A DNA stretch of 64,000 nt from Ulva prolifera (Eukaryota; Chlorophyta; Ulvophyceae; Ulvales; Ulvaceae). This document shows positions 1 to 14,600 of this stretch, piece after piece. Both the position numbers and the translations under genes were made by a program. Each line of letters opens with the position of its first letter. Positions within the stretch are counted from its first letter, which is position 1. Under the pieces are notes generated by a model. The model had not been told where the DNA came from. It searched no databases and saw nothing but the letters and a program-made list of their open reading frames with translations. Location of the stretch: positions 4,216,001-4,280,000 of the forward strand of contig CM041196.1 in the NCBI GenBank assembly GCA_023078555.1. Direction: 5' to 3'.

Positions 1-124
1 GCTTCACAGATGCGCCCCACCTTCCGCATCTCACGGCCGTGAGGCGTGTGTTGTGCTCCACCAGCTGCTCGAGTGGGAAAGGCTCACTTGCGGCCACCGA
101 GGGACTGCTTGGCCACTCCCATAG

Positions 125-470
125 GGCGTGCACAGTGTCGCATTTGATCCTGCGCGCCTGCAGGAGTACGATCGCTTCCGGGGGTCGATCACGTCGCGCC
201 TGAACGACGTTGCGCGGGCGCTCACCGAGCTGCTGCCGACGGCCCGCGCCGCCGACAGCTCCCGCGGCCGCGCTGCCACGACCTGCCTGTCGTGCGACCA
301 GCGCGTGCGCTCCAGCTCCGGCGTGCTGCGTGCTCTGGCCGGCGCGGGGGCGACGCCGGACAGCATGCCGCTGCTGGAGCACCTGCAGCGCGCCGCCGCG
401 CCGGTCATGCTGCCGGCGCCCCCGCCGGTGCCACACCGCAAGGCGATCTCCTCCGCTGACCCCATTGGTG
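125..470 (+). CDS. Internal exon of an unassigned gene, possibly DUF4795-like (partial)
   Basis: An open exon in frame from about 136 (after an AG at 134-135) to a likely donor near 466 (GTGCGC). It reads FDPARLQEYDRFRGS, then an Ala/Arg-rich helical stretch, then TCLSCDQRVRSSSG, then a Pro-rich tail. The short CLSCD-x-x-V motif is the part I find recognisable: it resembles the Cys motif of DUF4795 proteins (QRICH2/C16orf96 family, linked to flagella in animals). This is a resemblance in one motif only. No start or stop can be assigned, so the gene must extend to the left of the window, and any 3' exons between 470 and 1200 were not identified. The GTG that opens the reading frame at 128 is unlikely to be the start. 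Confidence 0.35.
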
Positions 471-1206
471 CGCATCAGCACTGCATGCGCCAGGCCTGCT
501 TTGCGGAAGTACACTCTTGGGGCTGCGGGATTGGTGTGTGTATGATGATGGAGACATGCTGGTGAAGGCTACAGCTGCCATCGTGCATGCCCAAGGGGAA
601 ATGTTGGCTGGGTCGTGGCGGAGCTAGCGGTGTACAGACCACGACTGGGGCTCAGTGTACGTGTGGTGCTGGAAACGTGCATGTGGCAGACGTAAACGCA
701 CGACTGCCTGCGTCCGCTGGCTCTTTGGTGACTGGTGTGCATGAATAAGTGTGTGGTGTGGCACGTGTGGTGTAAGGAAGCGATTTGCAGGAGCACACGC
801 ACGATGTCACGCGCTTGTCAAGGTGTGCGTACACGACTCTGCCTGGGTTTGACAATCGATTGTATGGTCTGCTGCTGTTCTGGAGGGAAAGCGACGAGTT
901 GCCATGCAGGTGCCTACCACAACGCAAGGCTGGCGCTGAAAAGCCGGCAGCATGCAAGTCTGCAGGTGCACCAGAAGCGCCAGGGCCCTCCAGTCCTGGC
1001 TGCGAGGCCCCACACTGTCGGAGTGCTTCGGCCGACTGGGGCGGGCTACAGAGATGACGAGACGCTTGCTGCCCGCACCTCACCAGCCGAAAGGTGACCA
1101 TGCGTACATCATAGCTTTTTGAGTCTGGTGGACGTATCTGGAGCAGGGCAGACAGGGAGGCAAGCGGCTGAAGCGGTGTCGTGGGCGGTGCTGTAGCTGC
1201 AGGGCT
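471..1206. other. Non-coding or unresolved interval
   Basis: Between the first exon and the methyltransferase stop codon I see no convincing exon. Reading frames here overlap on both strands and lack family motifs. It may hold the 3' exons of the left-hand gene or convergent untranslated regions. Confidence 0.4.
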
Positions 1207-1878
1207 TTAGGTTACAGGCTGCTTGCTGATTCGCAGGACATACAGGAGCTCCTCGTCCGCTCTGGTGGTGAGCAGGATATCCCCATGCAAACCAGTCCTG
1301 GTGGACAGCTCTCGCAGGAGCTGCTCTGGTCTGTTATCATGCACTGCAATCATGTACAGCAGCCCGGAAGGGGACAGAAACTCATGCACAGTCTCTAGCA
1401 AACGATCTATAACGATCCTGCCGTCCTTGCCACCGGCCCAGGCTGCACTGATTCCGGTGGTAGACACCTCATCATCTGGAGTTACTACATATGGTGGGTT
1501 AAAGAACAGCAGATCGAGCTTCCCCAGGAGAGCCGGGCGGAGTGCGCTCAGCAAGTCGCACTGGACAACATCGACTCCATTCAAGCCGTGCGCATGAAGC
1601 GTAGCTGTCGTTGCCTTCACAGCTTCCTCCGTCACGTCAATGGCTAGACTATGCGGAGATATCCCTGATGCCTGCAGGGCGAGGAGCGCTGATGTGATCA
1701 CATACCCGCTCCCACTCCCAACCTCTACACAATTAGATACGCAGCGAGCCCTCCAGACAGCTTGATCCTGCAAAAATGCGTCAACTAAAGCAAAGGAGTC
1801 GTCAGATGGTTCATACACTGTCCGATTGTAAGTTGTTTTGCCAATCTTCGCAATGGGCAATTTCTGTTCGTTTGCCAT
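1207..1878 (-). CDS. HEMK2/N6AMT1-type protein methyltransferase (eRF1 glutamine methyltransferase)
   Basis: Single-exon gene of 223 residues from the ATG at 1878 (MANEQKLPIAKIG). Family knowledge: HEMK2/Mtq2 uses SAM to methylate the glutamine of the GGQ motif in release factor eRF1, together with the TRM112 partner, in the cytosol. Visible motifs: the family N-terminal VYEPSDDSFALVDAF, the SAM-binding loop CVEVGSGSGYV, an acidic strand end LAIDVTEEAV, and the catalytic NPPY in LLFFNPPYVVTPDDE. The length fits the family (human 214). The frame stays open 53 codons upstream, so a longer N-terminus is possible, but this ATG puts the YEP motif where the family has it. No intron is visible, unlike all neighbours. 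Confidence 0.92.
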   Translation of the reverse strand: MANEQKLPIAKIGKTTYNRTVYEPSDDSFALVDAFLQDQAVWRARCVSNCVEVGSGSGYVITSALLALQASGISPHSLAIDVTEEAVKATTATLHAHGLNGVDVVQCDLLSALRPALLGKLDLLFFNPPYVVTPDDEVSTTGISAAWAGGKDGRIVIDRLLETVHEFLSPSGLLYMIAVHDNRPEQLLRELSTRTGLHGDILLTTRADEELLYVLRISKQPVT

Positions 1879-2438
1879 CATCAGCGCACACATGATCGCC
1901 GCAGTGGACGCGTGCTGGCATGCGACATGGGCAGCGCACTTGGCACATTTAGCCGGATGAATGTTTTGCGCATTTGCGAATCCGCGTCTGCTGTCAGAGT
2001 ATTGAGTGTCCACAGGCAAGCACAGCGCTGCAGCCACATCAACACTGCAGCCACCAAATACTTTACTCCGATAGTCTTATGTCACATCTTTAGCCGCATG
2101 CTCCAGTAGAACAGGAATCACGCTCAGCGCGCCAAAAAAGCAGCGCAGGAGGCTGCAAACGAGGCCCACCTACACTGTTGTGCAAGCGCAACGGTGCAGT
2201 CATAACCATGCAGCCACAAAACCAGCCCTGCAACCGGCCGAAACACCACATCTCCATACTATTTTAGGATGGCGCCCTGTCTCTGCCCTTGCATCCCTTG
2301 CAAGCCGCCATCCCACCACTGTACACGCACGGCCGTGTCACGTCCCAGATTCCACCAATCCCAAACCGAGCAGCCTGCACCCAGCCGCACCCATTACGCC
2401 TCCTTCTTCCCGTCGCGGCCAGCCACAGGCGCGCCCCG

Positions 2439-4315
2439 TCAGCTCTCATCCGACTGCGTGTCCTTCCCGGTTCCCCCACCCTCAACGTCGCCGCTCGTGT
2501 GCAGCATTGCCTCCGGCGCATCCTCCGCGCCGCGGCCGGCGTAGAACGGCTTCATGAACGGCAGCAGCAGCGGCGTCGAGGCGACATACGCGCGGTAGTC
2601 CTCGCGGTCGCCGTACCGCTCCCGCTGGCTCGGCGCGAGGTTCGCGACGCCCGAGCCGAAGCGCAGCAGCAGCGTTGTGAAGATCGGGCTGACGAGGATC
2701 CAGGGGTGGTTCGCGATGACGTGCGGCAGGCCCGCCCAGAGGCACATCGACCACCAGAACGCGATCTCGGCAAAGTAGTTGGGGAACTGCGAGAAGCGGT
2801 ACAGGCCGGTGCTCATGAACTCGCCCTTGTTGCCGGGCTGCCGCTTGAAGTAGTCCTTCTGGAAGTCCGCTGCACACACGCTCACACCTCTCACCGCCAT
2901 GCCCCGCTGCACGCTATTCAACGCATGGCCAGCCGCCCCACATGCACACCCGGCATGTCGTCCCGATCATGCGGAATTATCAATGTCCTCTTCACGATAC
3001 GGCGAAGCAAATCCAGATACAATCTACTTTACTGTACACCCCCGCGGGATCACATCCTAAAACATCCAATCGGTTACTGCCATGTTAGCCGGAGACCCGC
3101 TGCGCTCCAAGTGCCAGTAGACGCGCATACAGAGCAAGGCCCAGGGGGGCAGCACGCGCAGCACACAGCTGGCGCTGTTGATGTTGAGGGCGGGAGGCAG
3201 GCAGGAAGAGGCTGGCGCACCTGTGGTCTCGTACGCCCAGAAGAACATCGTGAGCGCAAAGCCGGTCCAGCCCCAGGGGCCCATGGCGGCGCGGGGCTGC
3301 GTCGCCTGCGCTACGGTCACCGGCAGCAGCACCGACCACGCCCAGAAGGCCTGAACCGTCCAGAAGCCGAGCAGGTAGAGCGGGAATCGCGCCGGGCCGG
3401 TCAGCCACGGCTCGCCCTCGTCATTGTAGAAGCGGTCCAGTCGCCTGCACCACATGCGGCGGTTAGGTGTCTGTGCATGCATGCGAAATCAGGTCAGCCT
3501 GATTACATGTCTGCTGAGTTTGCACACAAGAGACTGAAAGAGGCGTGATACAGATGCAGAGAGAAAGCCAGGAAGAGAGAAGAGGAGGACGGCGAATACA
3601 AAAGATAGAGATATGGAACCATCACCTGCCTGGCTAGATTTGGCATTTGGTGACATCAGAACTGGCACAGGACCATCCGGGCAAGAAGGGGCGGGGGAGG
3701 TTGAGGGGGGGCGCACTTGTCGGTTCCCGTCTGGAGGATGCGGTAGAAGAGGAAGCCTGCCAGGCGGATGCTCCAGAAGGTGGTGACAATGGTGAGGAAC
3801 AGCGGCCGCTGGTACGACACGACAGACAGGTCCTGCCCCCGCATCGCGGCAATCTGTGTCGCCCACGCCGCCACTCCAAACGTGCCACAGCCCTGCATGC
3901 GCAGCGCACTATCTAAAGATCTGGAGGCTCCACCATTGGGGCAGCTTCCTCCGATGTGACAATCTGTGTGTAGGTTTGTGCATCAGACTTGCGTCGCTGG
4001 TTTTCGGTCGCGGGTGTCAGCGTTCAGGTGGCTGTCGTGCACAATAGGGGCAGGGTCTGGGAACGCACGATGAGGTCAGTGATCTTATGGGTCTTGGTGA
4101 CCATGGCCACCAGGAAGCCGACAGTGTTTGTGCCCAGGCATACCAAGCCCGATAGCAGTAGGCTGTAACCTGCACAGACACTCGATGTGCACCGCTGGCC
4201 ACTGATAGCTGCCTGGCAGACAGGCACATGACGTCCACCTGCAGTGAGATGTGAGACATTGCGCAGACAATCTATATTGTCACGCACCTAGACTTCCTGC
4301 AGCGAGTCCAAACAT
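2439..4315 (-). CDS. DUF1295 membrane protein (steroid 5-alpha-reductase/ICMT-like fold), 5 exons
   Basis: Exons (minus): 4288-4315, 4069-4169, 3717-3892, 3221-3444, 2439-2869. Phases agree throughout and give 319 residues. The start MFGLAAGSLG sits in CCCACCATG. The order matches plant DUF1295 proteins of about 300 residues: a first helix ending HKITDLIG, a helix pair with FWSIRLAGFLFYRIL, the GTDKRLDRF turn, a helix FPLYLLGFWTVQAFWAW, then the C-terminal signature DFQKDYFKRQPGNKGEF, GLYRFSQFPNYFAEI and SPIFTTLLLRFGSG. These Asn/His/Pro positions are the NADPH-binding-like part in the 5-alpha-reductase fold. Five to seven membrane segments are expected, probably in an organelle or ER membrane. 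The substrate is unknown for the family. The C-terminus carries a polar tail (EGGGTGKDTQSDES). All four donors read GTGCGT or GTGCGC. Confidence 0.9.
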
Positions 4316-4812
4316 GGTGGGAGGGAGGAAAGCGCCAAGGGTTTGATGAGCCTTTCGAACTGTTGAAAACGGGCGCTTCTGGTGCACTGCGACGTACCAG
4401 AAGGTGTTCGACCTGCAGCCCACACAGAATATTCCGATAAACTGTGGAAATAAATTTGGTCAGACCGAGTGGCACGTCCAAGGTAGAGCAGCTTGATGCG
4501 GTAGGAAGGAGAACGCTTTGGATGTATATCCAAGCACAGACGCAACCGCGCATTGTCATATACATCAACAACGATAAGCAGCTACCAGAGTAAAATCAGA
4601 TATGCATGTTGCTAGACGTTGGAATCAACGTGGCAGGTTGAATCGGTCCGTACGTCGTGAATGCGTGAGCTGGCCGAACTCACCTGTTGGGCAAAAACTG
4701 GTGGGCGGGATTCTTTCGTCCAGCGACTGTTGCAGATATCAATTGTTTTGTAGGCAACCCTCTAACGGTGTTGGGAAGATGAGAGTATGCAGCTGTCGAA
4801 GTGAGACCAGTG
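4316..4812. other. Intergenic
   Basis: The stretch between the DUF1295 start and the end of the next minus-strand gene. It is lower in GC than the exons and should hold the DUF1295 promoter. No TATA box or conserved element stands out. Confidence 0.4.
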
Positions 4813-5841
4813 TTAAGAGCACGCCAAGATGAGAGCAACAACGACCGCATAGCGCGTCAGGTCCAATAGATCAGCATGAATCGCCCGCTCAGTGTCATAT
4901 AATGTATTGCGAGCCTGTTGAATCGTCTGTGAAAGAGCACGCATGTGAATCATATCAGAGCACATGGTGGCCACAGATGCTGAATGGCGTCGTGTGCGTA
5001 GGCATCCGCGGTGGACGTGATCACGCGTGAGGCACGGCTTGCGTAACGGCAAGCACGTCACTAGCATGCTTGGCCACAACAATTGTGGACTACGTACGGC
5101 TTGACGTCGCCATCCAGAACCATGAGCGGGGTCCTTCAGTATGTGGCGATCGCCTCGTTCATTACATGTATACAGACATCCACTTTAACAAAAAAACATC
5201 TTCACCCACCCGGCGGCGACACCCGCCTATCTGCTATATATGCATCACCGGAAGGCACAGAGGATTGGGACCGTCGGGCATCGTGTTGTACTGAGCCCTC
5301 GTGCAGGATTCGCCCAGACCACAGCAGCCAAATCTTTCAGTCCGCAAACAGTATCCGCCTCGCACTCTGCATATCCGATCTGGCTACTGCTGGCGAACAG
5401 GATGTCTTGGGATGTAATGACGTTCCGGTAGCCTCTAAGCCTTGTGACTTCGTGCGTAGGAACCTCTAACGTTCCCTGAAGGCCGCTATCTGTTAAATGA
5501 AAAGTTCCGTGCTTCTGCGTGTCTTTGTTGAAGCGACGGTGTACTCGTGGTCTCTCGAGTGCAACAGCGATGTGCTGCAGGCTATGAAAGGGCACATTCA
5601 CCTGCGCACGTCGAATGGTACGCCTGTGTGTAATGGACATGCACGTAACACGTCATTCGTAAGCAGAGGCTGCATGCTTCAGCAGGCTGGCAAAATTTTT
5701 GGCCTGTCCCTGGCGTACGCACACCCCTGTCGGGGTTACATTCAAGTTCCGCGCTCTGTCCTGCAAATCCAATATCGACCTAGCCTTTGAGCTGGTCAGA
5801 TCTCGGCACTCCTGTGGAATGCGGCCGCAACTGAGAGTCAT
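4813..5841 (-). CDS. Unassigned small multi-exon gene
   Basis: Three minus-strand pieces look coding and agree in phase. Piece 1, 5725-5841, starts MTLSCGRIPQECRDL and ends NVTPTG before a GTGTGCG donor. Piece 2, from 5601 after GTGCGCAG, reads VNVPFHSLQHIAVALERP and GTFHLTDSGLQGTLEV; its 3' limit is uncertain (about 5245-5290). Piece 3, 4813-4926 after TTTCACAG, reads TIQQARNTLYDTERAIHADL and ends with a hydrophobic stretch (YAVVVALILACS) and a stop, which could be a tail anchor. A linking exon between 4927 and 5245 is probably missing. Codon use is less GC-rich than in neighbouring genes. I do not recognise the family. Confidence 0.35.
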
Positions 5842-6843
5842 CTACTCTGTACATGCTCACATTTGCACCCATGCACCGCTGCATGCAATGCCACAGCCCA
5901 AGTGTGCAGCTCTCCGAGTTTGAATTATACAGTGCCGCCATTGTTTCGAATTTCTGCTAACCGGCTCAGGCTCCCGGTGTAGCCCTGGGGTGGAGGATCT
6001 GGGTGACACCCAGGACACTGCGGGCCTCCCGTCCCTCCACCGCCAGCCGAGGACGCGTAGAGCACGAATCAGTTACACGTGTACTGCCTTGCCATCCAGG
6101 TATGCTCGCATTCACTGACTCATCATGACTGGACCCATGGCGGCGTTCTGACGATTCGTCGGCGACCAGCGACAGTGGCTACGTGTGGCTCGCGCTGCTC
6201 TGAACCGCAGCCACGTACACGCACGCAGGCACACACACCCTGCGCAAGGAGACGCTGCCTTGTGTGTGTGCCTGTATGCATGCATGCAGGAGCATGCACC
6301 AGTTCACACGTACATGTGCTCACACCCGCCGCAACTGCATTTCCCCCACGCGCAGCCGTCACGCACCCGAGCCTCCCTGCGTCGGCCTGTAGGGTGGCGC
6401 TCGTTGCCTCTCCCCCTCGCCGCCCTGGCCACCCCTGCCCCGGCCGCCGCGGCCCTGCCCCGGCCGCCCATGACCCTCATCCCTGTCCGCTCGCCCACCT
6501 TCCCTCCCCCTCCCCCACCCCTGCCGCTCCCCGCCATGCTGTCCCCTCCCGCCGCTTGTCTCCCCCGCGTGCCGGCCGCCCCGCCGCCGTGGACTGTCAT
6601 CCGAATCGTCCTCCCCGCCCCCTCCCCCCCTCCCCGCCACACCCTGCTTCCACGGAGGCACTTCAGCCCCCCCTCCACCCCCCCCTCTCCCGCTGCCCCG
6701 GCCGTCCGCCACGCCTCCGCCCTCCGTCTCCCCGCCCCCGCCGCGGTCCCCACGTGCGTCTCGTGGGTGCCGCGCCGCTTCGTCTCTGCCGCCGCCGTGC
6801 GCGCTGCCCTGAACCACCGCAGCGGCGAGGTGGAGAACCTTAC
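5842..6843. other. Intergenic or intron; C-rich low-complexity DNA
   Basis: From about 6400 to 6750 the plus strand is a run of C-rich, Pro-coding-like sequence (CCCCTCCCCC and similar). Long open frames on both strands here arise from the base bias. The last exon(s) of the 6.8-11.7 kb gene may lie here, since its exon ending at 6844 is followed by a good GTAAGG donor. Confidence 0.4.
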
Positions 6844-11676
<4,833 letters not shown>

Positions 11677-14600
11677 CTGTCTTTGGCAATGCCGATTCCG
11701 TTTCCTGTAACAAGGACTGCAGCCATGGCTGGTGCGGCTGCCGGTGAGAGGGTGGCTGGTTGAGGCTGGGTGCTGGTCAGAGCTGACACACGGAACACTA
11801 TGCATGCGGGGGTGAGTTCCGCGGGCGACAGCCACCGATGTCGTCTGCGTCTGTTTGCAGTGCAGTAGGTCCAGTGGCGACAGGGACGGGCAGGCGAATT
11901 GTGCGTTCAGGAAGTACATCCTCTGGTATACCCAGTGGTATATTTTAGATTCCGTTGATGGACGCAGAGGCATTGTGTTTGTTGCATGTGCTATGTGTGG
12001 TTGTGGCAAGTGTCAGGCTGGTGCGTTTGAATCGAGGAGGTTTGCAGCTCAAACACCACACAGTCGCCGCGTGAGTAGTTCGATACTGTCCTGAAAGGAC
12101 AAAGAGTCATCCTGACAGGACATAGATTACCTTTGGAAGGACATCCATGAATGCCTCCCGATGGACATGACTCAGGGGTTTATTGTCCAAAGAGGAGCGG
12201 AGGCAATCATGCATGCATGCGATGAGACCAGCTTGCCCTGGCTTGACTCAATCCCAGTACATGACTGAGGGTACAGAGCGGCAAGTTTATGGCAGTCAAT
12301 TTGCCTCAGCCGAGCACCCCTTTGAGAAAACCCTGCCGACACTGCTGACTGTCTGACTGTCTGCGTGGCCGCGTGGGGGCCAGCTTGATATGTGGGCTGT
12401 GGCAATATTGGATGAGCAATGGCAACCTTGCAAAGGGGCTGCCTGTGGGGGCCATGGCTCAAGGGGCACCCACAGCCACGGATCTGGTCTTGGGTCACCT
12501 TTCAGCGTTCTGGGGGCTGCAATTCAGAGACAAACAAAACAAGCTGTCAACTAAGCCTGGACTCCATGAGTCGCCTACTCCCCCCCCAAACCTGAGTCCC
12601 CTAACCCCTAACCCCGAATGCATGAAGTGGCAGCTGCTATCCCTGCGATGCAACGCGTCTGATACACTCGCAGTTGTGCTATGCAGCGGCATGCCGGTGC
12701 CCAAGGCTCAGTGGCCAGCGCACCCAAGCCAGCAACCGGCCGGACACACAGCGGCTGCAAGCGGCCACCTTGCATGACGTCACCGGGGCCAGTGACAGCT
12801 CGGCACATCTGCAGGCCGCGGCAGCCCAGCGCCACACCATCCGGCAGCTGCCACAGCGGTAGCGGCACTGGCAGGAGTCGCCGGCCGCGTGCCGCTGGTG
12901 ATCACAACCCCGGGGAGCCTGCATGCTCCCACTTGAGCAGCGGCCCCTAGCACACACATCATGGAGGCCAGCACAGCCGCCGGGACGCCAGCTCTGTGAA
13001 CTGGGCTGTGCTACAGGGGCAACGGCGAGGAGGCAGCTGGGCCGTGGATGTGGGTGCATGCAGCTGGAGAGATACTAATCCTTACGGTTGCTGGGCAACA
13101 GCCTGGCTCGTGCGCCCAGACGCTCGGGGATGCTGTGGCCTGGCGAGGACGCTCAATGACTAGCTGCAGCAGTCTCGGTTTGCCGATCCAGTGCGAACGG
13201 CTGCTGGGCGAGAGATGCCACGGGCAATCAGCAGCGCCATCAGCCGCGCCAGGTGTGCAGAGCTCTGTGAGAAGTACATTCTGTCTGAGCACGAGTATCC
13301 AGTACATTCTATCTGAGCACTACGAACTTGATTTGAATTTACTCACAGCAAGACACTGGAAACGGGCGTGGTCGTGCAGGCGTGTAGGTGTGGGAGGCCG
13401 CGGCCGGCCCCCGGGCCAATGGCTGCAGTGGCCAGCCTCCCCCTGCAGTCCTCCCAGGTTGACGGCCGAGGCAAAGCAGGCGCAGGCGCCGGCGTGGCAC
13501 TGGCACCTGGGGCTGCTTGGCATCTGCTCGCGAGAGCCACCAGGCGGCGCGGCGTCAGCGAGGCCAAAGGTCGTTGCAGCACACAGCGCGCAGCGCTCGG
13601 CCACAGGCACACCAGTGAGTGCTGATCAAGGCAGCTCTAAGAGTATTCTGTGTCAACACACTCAATCATGGCTTGTGACTGAAGCTCCCACCGAGCAAGG
13701 CAGGACACACTGGACATTTGGTTGGTTCATTCGAGAAGCACTAGCCCCGGCCGATGTAGTTATTATTGTGAGATGCAGGCTAGTGCCTGCCAGCCTATAG
13801 TGATGATGTGTGAACAAATCAGTTGCCAAGGCTGGCATCGGCAGTTGACATCTGATGTAGCTCCCTTTGTGGTTGACTGTTGTAGGCGGACCGGTGCTGC
13901 GGTGGTGCCGTTCCCGGTGCCTTTCCCTTTCCCATACGATGGTGAACTCTCTCCAGTGACATGCTTGGGGAATACACGTGTGCATGCATGAGAGTGGCAC
14001 CTGGCGCATGTCACCTGATGCAGCATGCGGATCAAGGCAGTAACTGTCCCTTCCCAGACAGGGCAACACTCAACCATTCTGTTGGTCGGAGGACAGATTT
14101 TACCAACTGAAGGGGACCTTGCAGACACATGCAGGAGCAACCATCACGGCCACGGGGGTAGAGTTTGGCCATCTATATCACAGCTGTATCACTGCTGTCA
14201 CACAGAACGAACGCCTGTCACCGATCACCAGTCACCCCGCACAGAACCAATCACCAATCACGACAAAACCAATCACCCACTCACCCACCCCCTCATTGCT
14301 CGCGGTCATGCAGATGACAGGGCAGGTGCCAGCTGGCACACTGCAGCGTGCTGCAGCCTCTGTCTGCCCTCAAGCAATTGGCCAGGCAGTGAGCTGCACC
14401 AAAGACACGTGGCATGGCTGCTCACACACAAACACCTTTGTGCCACGACCTGGCATGCCACTTGTCCTTGGTGCAGCATGTGCCAACACTGCGCATCACC
14501 ACCGGATGGCACATGCTGCCAGAACTCTGGAAAGATCAGCGGATGTTCTCAATCACTGGCTGTGGATCACCCAAAGGCGAGGCGGTTCAGGTCCACACAG

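Noticed and set aside
2289-3548. 419-codon plus-strand frame
   Set aside because: Antisense to the DUF1295 exons, whose family match and splice phases are clear.
12597-12616. Telomere-like CCCCTAACCCCTAACCCC
   Set aside because: Only two to three units, inside the window and away from any end; too short to call an interstitial telomere.
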